DNA from: Escarpia spicata
Taxonomy: Eukaryota; Annelida; Polychaeta; Sabellida; Siboglinidae
NCBI GenBank assembly: GCA_963995525.1
Contig: OZ023205.1
Coordinates: 45,082,704 to 45,146,703, forward strand
Direction of reading: 5' to 3'
Length of the DNA: 64,000 nucleotides
Under the pieces are notes generated by a model that saw only the letters and a program-made list of their open reading frames with translations, made no database searches and had not been told where the DNA came from. The first letter of the stretch is position 1. Each line of letters opens with the position of its first letter. The translations under genes were made by a program, and so were the position numbers. Positions 1 to 11,325 of this stretch are shown piece after piece.

Positions 1-815
1 TGTGACACAAGACAGACGGAACACAAATTACATGACAAAGGCTTACAGTACCAAATTATCTTTTGTGACACAAGACAGACGGAACACAAAGTACATGACA
101 GAGGCTTACAGTACCAAATTATCCTTTGTGATACAAGACAGACGGAACACAAATTACATGACAGAGGCTTACAATACCAAATGATCCTTTGTGATACAAG
201 ACAGACGGAACACAAATTACATGACAGAGGCTTACAATACAAAATTATCCTTTGTGATACAAGACAGACGGAACACAAATTACCCGACAGAGGCTTACAA
301 TACCAAATGATCCTTTGTGATACAAGACAGACGGACCACAAATTACATGACAGAGGCTTACAATACAAAATGATCCTTTGTGATACAAGACAGACGGCAC
401 ACAAATTACATGACAGAGGCTTACAATACCAAATGATCCTTTGTGATACAAGACAGACGGACCACAAATTACATGACAGAGGCTTACAATACCAAATGAT
501 CCTTTGTGATACAAGACAGACGGAACACAAATTACATGACAGAGGCTTACAATACCAAATGATCCTTTGTGATACAAGACAGACGGAACACAAATTACAT
601 GGCAGAGGCTTACAATACCAAATGGTCCATTGTGACGCAAGACAGACGGGACACAATTAACGTGACAGACTTTTACACTGCCAAATGATCCTTTGTGACA
701 CAAGACAGACGGGACACAATTTACATGACAGAGGCTTACAAAACTAAATGATCCTTTGTGATACAAAACAGACGGGATACAAATTACATGACAGAGGTTT
801 GCGGTGCCGAAACAC
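1..815. repeat. 63-bp satellite array
   Basis: About 13 head-to-tail units of 63 bp. The core TGTGATACAAGACAGACGG recurs every 63 bases, followed by a segment like CACAAATTACATGACAGAGG. Units in the middle are nearly identical; the last two or three (from about 640) are more diverged. Because 63 is divisible by three, long open frames run through the array on both strands, but they are repeat artefacts. The array begins before the window. Confidence 0.95.
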
Positions 816-1753
816 CCTTTGTTGCGTTGTTGCGTTGTTACGTGTTCGCTGTGATCCGCTCCCAACAACGAGCTAAATTGCTCAAAGTGAACCACAGCAG
901 ATATTATCAAATCAAATTTATTTAGACACCGTATGCCTCCAAAAATGAATAAGTGGTGTTTACAAATTAAAAAACATAGTAAAACATAAACTAAGCATAG
1001 ACTACACCACTTAGTACTATAATATTACAATACATTTGTTGCAACATTTAACACAATAAAAAATAAACATTGTGATTATATATGTGTATAATAATACATA
1101 AGTGTATCATATTATGTGCTTATATAAAAAAATTAGAAAACGAGTACGTGTTTCAGATCACTCCTAAAACTTCCTGAATCGTGTGACATTCGTAGTCACT
1201 GCGTGAGAGAGGTCCAGAGGGAAAGAATTGCAATGAAAAGTAGTACGACACTAAAACCATATTACAAATACGGAGGAAAGGAAATTTGAAACTTCTTGAA
1301 AACTAGTTGTGGAATTCGTCTAACAGAGACTGCTGCAAGCTACACTCGACTCTTACTTAACAGATTACGACCTGAAATATAAAAGTTATTGCGCCCAAAC
1401 CAGAACGACTTTTGACCCAAATTGTCTACATCATCATAATATATCATTGCATTAATTATTAAATTATTGTTTTGCGGTGCCGCTGCATCTTGAATTCAAA
1501 TAGTACAACGCGGTGGTTACCAAAACACACTATGCCCCACTGCATTATATGATTGTCACATGTCGTCTTTAGGAGAGGCTTAGAACGCACCACAGAATAC
1601 CTATAATATAACCTGGTTTCAGGGTGCGTGCGTAAGGGTGTGCGTGCTGGCGAGCGTACGTGTGTGCGTGCGAGCGAGCGTGCGTGCGTGCTTGCGTGCG
1701 TGCGACATACATTACAGTTCTAGCACATGTGTGTCACCTCATTATTACAGAAT
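816..1753. other. noncoding stretch with GTGC-rich tract
   Basis: AT-rich sequence without a convincing gene. From about 1625 to 1705 there is a low-complexity GTGC/GCGT tract. It lies just downstream of the minus-strand glycosyltransferase stop codon, so part of it may be 3' untranslated region. Confidence 0.5.
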
Positions 1754-2626
1754 TCACGTGAAATTCAACGAGATATCCGACCAAGTCTTTCTGAAAAGGT
1801 CGGTGTTGTGAATGTGTCCGAAAATATACCGCGTCCTGTTCCGACCGGTCATCTCCGCCGCCACCTCCTTGTCTGTTTTTATCACTTTGATCCGGTTCCC
1901 TATCTGCAAAAATGTGATATTGTCGAGTTTGAAGGGAAGCAGACCGGTGATGAAGACATCGTCGGGCCAGAAGAACGCGACGGTGTAGGATGTACGGTAA
2001 AGGGCGACCGCCACATCGGTTGTCATGAGGTGGGCAGAACCGGAACAGAAAGGAGGGTATTTGTCACCTGCATATTCTTCCCGTGTAACGAGTCGCCGGT
2101 AGCCGGCACGTAACACTTTGCCTCGCTCGTACACTTTGCATATGATGAGCCCCGTGACTGGCTTGTCTATTACAGCTAGGTAGGTCATCAACGTGAACGG
2201 ATTAGCAAGGATGTCGTCGTCCGATTTTAGCACGAAATTAGCGTTGTGACAATACAGCGAAACCCACCTCAGCGCAGATATCGCTTTGTATGTGAGATTG
2301 CGGTAGTCGTCAATGAAACTCGACTGTACAATGTCGTCGTAGGTGGAACTTTCGTTCATCAACATATTCGTCACTGCAGGTGTCGAGGCCGTCCCAAGAA
2401 CGAAGATCAAACGTATGTTCTTGTGTCCGTAGAACCTGCGGGCGCCCCAAGTGGCTCGTATAAGGTTCCGTCGGACAGCGTTCTCTGGAGCCGAATGTAC
2501 GTACATCAGGATAAATACACCACTTCCGGCATCTGGGCCGCATATCTTCTCGTTGTTGAGGGTGTATGTGAAGGGGTGTGGATTGACGACCTTCTGTGGA
2601 TCAACCGTGTCCGTCATGCCAGTCCG
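1754..2626 (-). CDS. beta-1,3-galactosyltransferase, catalytic exon (GT31)
   Basis: Last coding exon of a Golgi GT31 glycosyltransferase, which transfers galactose or GlcNAc in beta-1,3 linkage from a UDP-sugar. About 290 residues show the family motifs in order: RRNLIRATWG near the start, IFVLG, a DDYRNLTYKAISALRW block, the metal-binding LKSDDDIL (the DxD motif), YPPFCSGSAHLM, and WPDDVF close to the end. Several N-glycosylation sequons are present. The exon starts at 2626, just after a pyrimidine tract and CAG on the minus strand (2627-2640). There is no membrane anchor in this exon, so an upstream exon is required; 12116-12523 fits in phase 0. The catalytic frame is intact. Donor and acceptor specificity cannot be told. 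Confidence 0.88.
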   Translation of the reverse strand, partial: RTGMTDTVDPQKVVNPHPFTYTLNNEKICGPDAGSGVFILMYVHSAPENAVRRNLIRATWGARRFYGHKNIRLIFVLGTASTPAVTNMLMNESSTYDDIVQSSFIDDYRNLTYKAISALRWVSLYCHNANFVLKSDDDILANPFTLMTYLAVIDKPVTGLIICKVYERGKVLRAGYRRLVTREEYAGDKYPPFCSGSAHLMTTDVAVALYRTSYTVAFFWPDDVFITGLLPFKLDNITFLQIGNRIKVIKTDKEVAAEMTGRNRTRYIFGHIHNTDLFRKTWSDISLNFT

Positions 2627-3069
2627 CTGCAAAAAAAAATAGCCGGAATTAGTGTCGCATCATTGCCTATGCACACACATAGGCACCTACCTGCGCCAAA
2701 ATACAGAGTTGAACGTTTATTGTCGTAAAATCCATGAGAGATAAAAACTAATTATGATTTTTTATTAGACAAATTCCGCACAAGAAGAGCAGGACTTCAC
2801 ACTGGCACATATCCTGAAAGTTCCTACCTAATCCCATATGTGTGTATTCTATGTGTATATGTAACCAGCAGATCATTATCCGCCCATCTCCATAATGATG
2901 TGTACCCGAAATCTTGCTAGATTTCGCCAGTAGTTAGGGGTTCCATCTGGATACGCAAATGTGGGACTGAAGATGCTGACTCACTTCCGGTTAGGAACGT
3001 CCCCAACCGTACGTATATGATTTATGAATAAAATGAACACAACACCATATTTTAAATTTGTTTCACAAT

Positions 3070-3235
3070 TTAATCTTCAGCCTCGGATTCATATCCGGAA
3101 TCTGTCTCATCTGTATGAAGAATCCACCACTGAATGTGTAGAAGTGGCGGGGTTGGTGATGGTGGCCCATAAAAGAATTCCAGTAATTCCTCCATCACCG
3201 GGTAATAGCTGTACCAATGCACATTTTCCCAAACA
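3070..3235 (-). CDS. small terminal exon with DSGYESE tail (left copy)
   Basis: A 166-nt terminal exon after a TTTCAG acceptor on the minus strand. The encoded tail starts with a VHWYSYYPVMEELLEFFYG-like segment, then a proline-rich linker, then IQWWILHTDE and a C-terminal TDSGYESEAED before the TAA. DSGYES fits the beta-TrCP phosphodegron pattern DSGxxS; that link is inference. Exon length, acceptor and reading frame match the mirror copy at 7024-7189, which suggests selection or recent duplication. The upstream exon was not found. The family is not recognised. Confidence 0.5.
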
Positions 3236-3317
3236 CTGAAACATAGAATTAGGAAAAATTGAAGCAGTTAATTAGAAAAAATGCATATTAACAATGAACG
3301 CACGTTTTCAAAGTTTG

Positions 3318-3945
3318 AAAATCAAAGTATATTCTATCAAACGAATATTTTTGCTTACGATTCGAAATTGCGTTTATAAAATACTTGCATCAATGCACTC
3401 AACATCTTTTTTATAATCACGAAAGAAATTACAGGAACGGTTGGTAATGAAAAATGACATATTTTTAATAGTATCAACGAATCCTCACTTTTAAATTATA
3501 AACGTCAATGCATTTCTTTAAAAAAAAGCCACTTGCTGACACATCAAAAAATAGCGTTAATAAAACACTTGCACGACACATCATTTCAGAAAGTGGAATG
3601 CTTTTCAGACAACAAAGAGATAACAACAAGTTTGAAAATCAAAGTATATTCTATCAAACGAATATTTTTGTTTACGATTCGAAATTGCGTTTATAAAAAA
3701 CTTGCATAAATGCACTCAACATCTTTTCTATAATCACGAAAGAAATTACACGAACGGTTGGTAATGAAAAATTACATATTTTTAATAGCATCAACGAATC
3801 TTCACTTTTAAATTATAAACGTCAATGCATTTCTTTTCAGAAAAAGCCACTTGCTGACACATACAAAATTGCTTTAATAAAACACTTGCACGACTCTTCA
3901 TTTCAGAAAATGGAATGCTTTTCAGACAACAAAGAGATTACAACA
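3318..3945. repeat. 319-bp tandem duplication
   Basis: Two direct copies about 319 bp apart. AATCAAAGTATATTCTATC occurs near 3323 and 3642, and both copies continue through shared blocks such as CACTTGCTGACACAT and TGGAATGCTTTTCAGACAAC. This segment exists only in the left arm of the palindrome, so it expanded after the arms formed or was lost from the right arm. No coding potential. Confidence 0.85.
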
Positions 3946-4261
3946 GGAGCGGTTGGTAATGACATACGGCATCTGCATTTTATAATTGAACGTGTCCGAG
4001 TGCACACTTTTTGAATGTGTATAAACATCCTTTTAGACAACGAAGAGTTATACGAACGGTTGGTGATCACATCTGGGTTACACTACCGAGATTGTGTGAG
4101 GGCGCACTTTTTTAATATGCCTTTCCTTATACAGGATTTGAAAACACATTGCCAGGCAGTCAGTCTGGTATAACTAATATACATCTTAAAGAATATGCCT
4201 TTCCCTCATTATTATCAATTTCAATCACTGAATACGTTAATTATATAAATGAATAAATTAC

Positions 4262-5205
4262 CTGCAATGTATACTGCCCACTAACCTACAAGATATACTG
4301 CCCACTAACCTGCAAGGTGTACTGCCCATTAACCTGCAAGGTGTACTGCCCACTAACCTGCAAGGTGAAATGCCCACTAACCTGCAAGGTATAATTCCCA
4401 CTAACCTGCAAGGTATAATATCCACTAACCTGCAAGGTATAATGCCCACTAACCTGCAAGGTGTACTGCCCACTAATATGCAAGGTGTACTGCCCACTAA
4501 CCAACAAGGTATACTGCACACTAACCTGCAATGTATACTACTTACTAACCTGCAAGGTATACAGCACACTAACCTGCAAGGTGTACTGCCCACTAATATG
4601 CAAGGTGTACTGCCACTAAACTACAAGGTATACTGCACACTAACCTGCAACGTGTACTGCTCACTAACCTGCAAGGTGTACTGCCCACTAACCTGCAAGG
4701 TGTATTGCCCACTAACCTATAAGATATACTGCCCACTAACCTGCAAGGTGTACTGCCCACTAACCTGAAAGGTACACTGCCCTCTAACCTGCAAGGAATA
4801 CTGCACACTAGCCTGAAATGTGTACTGCTCACTAACCTGCAAGGTGTACTGCCCACTAACCTGCAAGGTGTAGTGCCCACTAACCTGCAAGGTGTGCTGC
4901 CCACTAACATGCAAGGTGTACAGCCCACTATCCTGCAAGGTATAATGCCCACTAACCTGCAAGGCATACTGCCCACTAACATGATCTACTACCGGTTACC
5001 GTACAGGTTCACGATGTCATTTTTATCCTAATTTGCAAGGTGTACTGACCACCAACCGAAAAGGTGTACTGCTCACTAACCTGCGAGGTATACTGCCCAT
5101 TAACCTGTAAGGTGTGCTGCCCACTAACATGCAAGGTGTACAGCCCACTATCCTGCAAGGTATAATGCCCACTAACCTGCAAGGCATACTGCCCACTAAC
5201 ATGAT
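4262..5205. repeat. minisatellite, left palindrome arm
   Basis: Tandem units of 23-25 bp with the consensus CTAACCTGCAAGGTGTACTG followed by CCCA. About 38 units. A stretch of unique sequence containing ACCGGTTACCGTACAGGTTC interrupts the array near 4990 and recurs near 5200 and 5290. Open frames crossing the array come from the repeat. Confidence 0.95.
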
Positions 5206-5312
5206 CTACTACCGGTTACCGTACAGGTTCACGATGTCATTTTTATCCTATTTCCGGTTACCGAACACATTCACGATGTCTGTTTAACCCTACTTCCGGT
5301 TACCGTACAGGT

Positions 5313-5372
5313 TCACGATATGAGGAAAGAAGCTGATCCACCAAACCATATAGACATCTCCGTCATATCTCT
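5313..5372 (-). pseudogene. NADAR-domain N-terminal fragment
   Basis: A short minus-strand stretch encodes an amino-terminal NADAR signature, IWFGGSASFL, after methionine codons. It closely matches the start of the NADAR copies at 53.37 kb and 57.27 kb (VRFGGSASF). Homology stops at about 5313, where a stop codon occurs. It lies in the unpaired centre of the palindrome, next to unrelated sequence. It is far too short to function. Confidence 0.6.
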
Positions 5373-5805
5373 CGATCAAAGTGACACTCAGTGGTTCAAC
5401 AGCAGCGATAAATATGGAACAGAGATGCGCGCGCGTGCTTTATCTGGGCTCCTTTTGCTGAGTCGATAAATCGATATCGTTAGTCCGTTGACGATCTTTG
5501 AATTGTGGTGCAAAAGAATTGTGTAATATCATTAAATCGTTTCGGTGGTGGTTGACAACAAAGATTTCATATTAGTGCTACCGCCTTTGAAGGACATCTG
5601 TTTCAGAAAACCATTGTAACTACAACCAGCGTGTCGAGCCTATGTCAACGATTGTTTTTGACTAGTTAGACATAACCCTGTTCGTCGATGTACACAACAA
5701 TTAATCACAATCACATCGCGTAGTTAGGGTGTGTTTTTCTAGAAAGAGTATGTGTGTGCGAGTGTATGTGCATGTGCGTGCGCGTGCGTGTGTGCAGTAC
5801 ACAGT

Positions 5806-6668
5806 TGCAGGTTAGTGGGCAGTATACCTTGCAGGTTAGTAGGCAGTACACCTTGCAGGTTTGTGGATAGTATACATTGAAATGTTAGTGGGCAGTATAC
5901 CTTGCAGGTTAGTGGGCAATACACCTTGCAGGTTAGTGGGTAGTACACCTTGCATGTTAGTTGGCCGTACACACTCGCAGGTTAGTGGGCAGTACACATT
6001 GCAGACTAGTGGGCAGTATACCTTTTAGGTTAGTGGGCAGCACACCTTTTAGTTTAGTGGGCACCTTGCAGATTAGTAGGCATCACACCTTTTAGTTTAG
6101 TGGGCAGCAAACCTTGAAGGTTAGTGAGCAGTACACCTTGCAGGATAGTGGACAGTATTCAATGAAAGGTTATTGGGCAGTATACCTTGCAGATTAGTGG
6201 GCAGCACACCTTGAAGGTTAGTGGGCAGTATACCTTGCAGGTTAGTGGGCAGTACACCTTGCAGGTTCGTGGGCAGTACAAATATTTTAGGCTAGTGGAA
6301 AGTATACCTTGCAGGTTAGTGGGCAGTACATCTTGCAGGTTAGTGGGCAGTATACCTTGCAGGTTAGTGGGCAGTACACCTTGCAGGTTAGTGGGCCGTA
6401 CACCTTGCAGGTTAGTGGGCAGTACACCTTGCAGGTTAGTGGGCATTACACCTTGCAGGTTAGTGGGCAGTACACATTGCAGGTTAGTGGGCAATACACC
6501 TTGCAGGTTAGTGGGCAGTACACATTGCAGGTTAGTGGGCAGTACACCTTGCAGGTTCGTGGGCAGTGCACACTTTCAAATTAGTGGGCAGTACAAATAT
6601 TTTAGGCTAGTGGACAGTATACCTTGCAAGTTAGTGGGCAGTACACCGTGCAGGTTAATGGGCAGTAT
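5806..6668. repeat. minisatellite, right palindrome arm
   Basis: Reverse complement of the left-arm minisatellite: units of TGGGCAGTACACCTTGCAGG followed by TTAG, with variants such as TTTTAGGCTAGTGG. About 35 units. Long open frames on both strands are repeat artefacts. Confidence 0.95.
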
Positions 6669-7023
6669 AGTTATGAATTGATAATAATGAAGAAAAAGGC
6701 ACATTCTTCAATATATATATTAGTTATTCTAGACTGACTGCCTGGCTCTGTGTTTTCAAAGTCAAGGAAAGACACAATAAAAAATGCGCGTTCACATACG
6801 CTCGGTAAATAAAACCAAATGTGATCGCCAACCGTTCGTATTGTATAACTCTTTGTTGTCTGAAAGGATGTGGTGATAAAAAAATATGTATTTATGCATG
6901 CATTTTATGAAGTTAATTTTTTTTTTCTTTTCTTTTTCAAACTTTAAAAACGTTCGTTCATTGTTAATGCAGTAGACATTCTTGTAATTAACTGTTTCAA
7001 TTGTTTCTAATTGTATGTTTCAG

Positions 7024-7189
7024 TGTTTTGGAAGCTGTACATTGGTACAGCTACTACCGGGTGATGGAAGAACCACTGGAATTCTTTCATGGGTCACCGC
7101 CACCACCCCCGCCACTTCCACCTATCCAGTGGTGGATTATCCACACGTATGAAACAGATTCCGGATACGAATCCGAGGCTGAAAATTAA
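7024..7189 (+). CDS. small terminal exon with DSGYESE tail (right copy)
   Basis: Mirror copy of the exon at 3070-3235. A long pyrimidine-rich tract and TTTCAG acceptor (ending 7023) precede a 166-nt exon ending with TAA at 7187-7189. It encodes VHWYSYYRVMEEPLEFF, a run of prolines, IQWWIIHTYE and the tail TDSGYESEAEN. Substitutions relative to the left copy are mostly conservative and the frame is kept. The peptide is acidic at its end, with a possible DSGxxS phosphodegron. A related tail ends the exon at 48981-49175. Function unknown. Confidence 0.5.
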
Positions 7190-7597
7190 ATTGTGAAACA
7201 AATTTAAAATATGGTGTTGTGTTTTATTCATAGATCACATACCTGGTAAGCTCTCTTACACGCACATGCACGCACGCACTAAAACAATTAATTTGATTTA
7301 TATTACGGTAAGGTGTTCGATAAGTGCTATTAGTTGGCGTCCTGTGACCAACACAAATACAAAAAAAAACACCCATTTCTTTCTAAAACGAACTTTACTT
7401 ATCAAAACACTGTATTATCGCCCAATAAACAACTGGTAACCAAGGTACCTATGATCCGTTAATATATATGCAAATCGGTTAAAATACACTGAGACTGGTA
7501 CATAAACATAGGAATTAGTTATACTCCTGTCTTAGTATAAGTTTAAAATATATTTTTTTTTTAATAAAATAAAATGGTGCTGCTCTTTGTGAAGACT

Positions 7598-7853
7598 CTA
7601 CATTTCCAGTTCAAATGTTTCTTCTACACTATCTACTATTTTGCTTGTGTCCTTTAGCACATAGCAGTACCATCCATACTGTAACACTTCCTGACTAACA
7701 TAAATACTAGGTTTTATGTTTACAGGATGTTTTACCTGAGTGTTGTTTTTCTCATGGTTGTATTTGTAGACATTAAAAAAGTACGAATGACTGTTATGCA
7801 ACTTCACATGAAATTTCTGTAAACACATCAGGATCGATTTCTCTCATCAATGC
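7598..7853 (-). other. unrecognised minus-strand open frames beside LINE start
   Basis: Two overlapping minus-strand open stretches abut the LINE 5' end. One ends with REIDPDVFTEISCEVA and a stop near 7797. The other runs to a stop at 7598 and ends with DSVEETFELEM. The composition is protein-like, but I recognise no family. It could be the tail of an older transposase or host exon cut by the LINE, or chance. Confidence 0.2.
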
Positions 7854-7884
7854 ATTGTCCATCAACTTGCTGCATAAACCAAGG

Positions 7885-8313
7885 ATGTCCAGAGCAAACC
7901 CTACAAAATTCCCATCATACTTTATACTATATCTTCTTGTACTGGCAAACGACATTGAATTAAATCCCGGCCCCAGAGCACCCAAGTACCCTTGTGGTGT
8001 TTGCCGAAAAACAGTAACATGGAAACAGAAAGCAATTTGTTGCGTCTCCTGCAATACTTGGTTCCACACGCAATGTGAAAATGTCAGAGACACAATATAT
8101 GAAACGATGCAAAACACCAACACATCGTGGAATTGCCTAAAATGTGGAATGCCTAATTTCAGTAGTACCCTTTTCAATTATGATGACATTGAACTTTCGG
8201 AAAATATATATCAACACATCTCTCAATCAAATGATGATTCCATTCAACTCCCTACAACACCAGCAGGGTTAGGACCTCCACTACATACATCATCTCCTTC
8301 GAATGAAAGGTAA
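7885..8313 (+). pseudogene. LINE leader: 2A peptide plus PHD finger
   Basis: The first in-frame ATG is at 7885. The protein begins with a hydrophobic segment (YFILYLLVLA) running directly into NDIELNPGP. This matches the 2A ribosome-skipping signature DxExNPGP, with release expected between G and the final P at about residue 30. A cysteine/histidine-rich PHD-type finger follows: YPCGVC, CCVSCNTWFHTQC and WNCLKC. Such 2A-plus-signal leaders are known from LINEs of echinoderms, molluscs and cephalochordates. The frame ends at TAA 8311-8313, but the same frame continues into the endonuclease, which argues that this stop is a mutation rather than a true ORF1 end. Confidence 0.8.
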
Positions 8314-9368
8314 CAGCACAATTACCGTCTTACTCCTAACACTAAAAAAACATTGAGAATCATCAACCTAAATTGTCAATCACTAAAAAACAAGAAAGCA
8401 GAATTTCTTTCACTCATTGATAGCTCCAAACCAGACATAATTATTGGCACTGAATCCTGGCTTAGCAATAGCATTTTAGATTCTGAATATTTCCCAGATA
8501 AATTCAATGTATATAGAAAGGACAGAACGGAAGAACAGAGAGGAGGAGGTGTATTCATTGCAATACATTCTGACCTGCTTAGTTAAGAGGAATTTGAATT
8601 AGAGACAGACTGCGAAATCATTTGGGCTAAGATTAGCATAGCTGGTTGTAACTACGTCATATATGTGCCTATTACAGACCTGATGTAAATGACGAACACA
8701 GCATAGAACAATTTGAAATATCTCTAGGCAGAGTAAATCAAAAGCAACACTTATTCATTGCAGGAGATTTTTATTTTCCTGGATGGGACTGGCAGAATGG
8801 AATGCTAAAACCAAACTGCCAAAACGTATTACTTCATGATAAATTTCGAAACATTCTAGATGACCTTGGCCTTATCCAGATTATAGACAAGCCAACAAGG
8901 GGAGAAAACACTCTAGACTTAATGATCACAAATAACCCTACCAACGTCAACCGAACAGAGATATTACCAGGAATCTCTGACCATGACTGTTGCTACACAG
9001 AGCTAGACATAAATCCAATGAAACACAAACAGAAACCTAGAAATATTCCTCTTTTTAATAAGACAGACTGGGACAAATTTAGAAAACATATGGAAGATGT
9101 AAGCAAAAATCTTCAAAATTGCTATGAACAGAACAGTGGAAACAAGTTGTGGTGTATGTTTCGGGATAGCATTGTCAAAGGTACTGGGTTGTATATACCA
9201 TCCAGAATGGCTAGATGTAGGGACGGATACCCCTGGATTACACCAACACTAAAAATGCAAAAAAAGGGACAGAATGTAAAAATGTCACAAGCACACTCCA
9301 AAATACAAACATCTAAAACAAACTATACAACAACAACTGAGAACTACGTACTGGAACTATGTAAATGA
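8314..9368 (+). pseudogene. LINE endonuclease domain, broken
   Basis: The apurinic-type endonuclease that nicks target DNA for target-primed reverse transcription. Recognisable blocks are INLNCQSLKNKKAEF, PDIIIGTESWL with the catalytic Glu, RGGGVFIAI, IAGDFYFPGWDW, ENTLDLMITN, and GISDHDCCY with the terminal D/H pair. A stop at about 8584 and a frame change near 8670 separate the first half from the second half (open from about 8802). The catalytic residues are still visible across the pieces. Confidence 0.8.
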
Positions 9369-11070
9369 AATTTTCACCTCTACTGAAGATAGTCAACAAA
9401 ACAAGGTTATGCTAAGAGATTCTTGACTTACATGAAACACTGCCGTACAAACCACACAGGGGTATCGCCTCTCAAACAAAATGGAATTCTACACTCAAAC
9501 CCTAAAGCCAAAGCGGAGATACAAAATCAGCAGTTTCAATCAGTTTTTACAGATGACCCATCTCCCCAAGTAACCAAACTACCCAATCCAACACTACCAG
9601 AAATGCCAGAAAAAAAAATTACAGAAGCTGGTGTACTAAAACTCCTACAAAATCTTAAACCTTATAAAGCACAAGGACCAGACAACATCAACCTAAGGAT
9701 TCTAAAAGATCTGGCTGTTGAAATTGCGCCATCGCTAACTTTAATCTTCCAGAAGTCATATGCTACAGGAGAAGTGCCCACAGACTGGCTAAAAGCAAAT
9801 GTCTCACCTATTTTCAAGAACGGTCAAAATTACATAGCTTCAAATTATAGGCCCATTTCCCTGACATGCATAGCATCAAAACTAATGGAACATATCTTGG
9901 TTAGTAATATAATGAAACATGCACATTCACACAACATTCTTTATCATCTTCAACATGGCTTTCGCTCCCAAGTATCTTGCGAGACACAGCTTATTCAGTT
10001 CATACATGACTTAGTTACCCATATGCAGTCTGGCACGTAAACGGATGTCATAGCGATGGATTTCTCTAAAGCATTTGATAAGGTAAGCCTTAAAAAAACT
10101 GATTTACAAACGCCATCACTATGGCATCCAAGGCAAAACAAATTCCTGGATTCGATCATTTTTAACAGACAGAACTCAAAGAGTCATAATAGAGGGCGAG
10201 GCCTCCTCTGAGGTACCCGTAACATCAGGAGTACCACAAGGCTCTGTACTTGGCCCTTGTCTATTCCTCTTTTACATAAATGACATCCCAGACAATATCA
10301 CATCCACATTTAGACTTTTTGCTGATGACACCATAATGTATATAGCCCTTAAGCCTAAGACAAATACAGCTGTGCTCCAGGAAGATCTTCACAAACTTGG
10401 AAAATGTGCCATAACCTGGAACATGGAATTCAATCTTCAAAAATGCCATGTCATACCTGTAACAAGAAACAAAACTGTCATTAGCAACCAATACATGCTT
10501 CATGGTCAAACACTAGAAACTGTTTCACAGATAAAATATCTTGGTGTAACCATAACCTCAGATCTCCGGTGGAATGCCCACATAAATAACATTTGTCTAA
10601 AAGCAAATAGATCACTAGGCTTCCTCCGCAGAAATCTCAAAGTTCCGTCAATTCAAATAAAAACTCAGGCCTACATTACCTTTGTCAGACCCACCGTGGA
10701 GAACAGCTATACTGTCTGGGATCCCTATACCCTCACACAAATAAACAAACTAGAAATGATTCAACGCCGTGCAGCCCGATATGTCTTATATCGCCACCAC
10801 AATACATCCAGTGTAACAGACATGCTCCAGACATTAGGATGGAGATCCCTATCAGACAGAAGAACCGATGCAAAATTATGTATGATGTACACGAAAGCAA
10901 ATGGCCTAGTGGGTATACCAGCAAACCAATACCTTATTCCTGTAAATATAGTCACTAGAAAACAACATTCCTTATCTTACCTTATCCCTCACTCCAGATG
11001 CAACTACCACTTGTATTCTTTTTTTCCACTACCATTCGACTTTGGAATTCCCTCCCTCAATATATTGTAA
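9369..11070 (+). pseudogene. LINE reverse transcriptase, broken
   Basis: Reverse transcriptase of the CR1/Jockey group. Motifs include AQGPDNINLRILK, WLKANVSPIFKNG, NYRPISLTCIASKLME, LQHGFRSQVSCETQL, AMDFSKAFDKV, VTSGVPQGSVLGPCLFLFYI and the polymerase active site LFADDTIMY at about 10317. The C-terminal part has KYLGVTITSDLRW and LEMIQRRAARYV. A stop at 10038-10040 and a frameshift near 10100 break the domain; the part after 10336 is open to 11070. RNA-templated DNA synthesis would be its role in the parent element. This copy cannot make it in one piece. Confidence 0.85.
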
Positions 11071-11325
11071 ATCAAAACAGCCTGGATGCGTTTAAAAGCA
11101 ACATCCAGACTTTGCACTACCCCATGTTTTAGACGTTAACAAGTTCTTCTGCACGTATTTCTGTTTATTTACACGATAATTTGTGTCCTTATATATTGCA
11201 CTCTAAAAACAAACACAAAAATTCCTGTTCGCCTGCCATGCCACGGCACCGCCTGTATCCTCAGTATGTTGAGGCTAGGCGTGTATTGGAAGAATAAAAA
11301 GAAGACAACGTCCAACATCAACATT

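Larger units (their letters stand above)
3025..7240. repeat. large imperfect palindrome
   Basis: Sequence from about 3025 to 5200 reappears in reverse complement from about 7240 back to 5806. The arms contain, from outside in: a shared 3' flank, a 166-nt exon (3070-3235 and 7024-7189), an AT-rich segment, a GACTGCCTGGC-type motif, and a 23-25-bp minisatellite in opposite orientations. The left arm is longer because it has an extra tandem duplication (3318-3945). The unpaired centre, about 5205-5805, contains a NADAR fragment. A cruciform or fold-back is possible. Confidence 0.85.
7855..11304 (+). mobile_element. CR1/L2-like non-LTR retrotransposon with 2A-PHD leader
   Basis: A near full-length LINE on the plus strand. 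In order it encodes a hydrophobic leader with a 2A peptide, a PHD finger, an endonuclease/exonuclease/phosphatase-type endonuclease, and a reverse transcriptase. The 3' untranslated region ends near 11304 at a GGAAGAATAAAAAGAAG-like tail. ORF1 and the endonuclease share one reading frame, separated only by TAA at 8311-8313, so the intact ancestor probably made one polyprotein. Several stops and frameshifts make this copy inactive. It sits in the presumed intron of the minus-strand glycosyltransferase. The exact 5' end is uncertain (about 7840-7885). Confidence 0.85.

Noticed and set aside
1..815. Possible CRISPR array
   Set aside because: The whole 63-bp unit repeats; there are no unique spacers, and the context is eukaryotic.
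181..910. Long open frames on both strands at the window start
   Set aside because: They follow the 63-bp satellite period, which is divisible by three; repeated identical peptide units show an artefact.
4258..6681. Several 80-160-codon frames with CRLVGS or TLQVSGQY repeats
   Set aside because: Products of the palindrome minisatellite, open in several frames at once.
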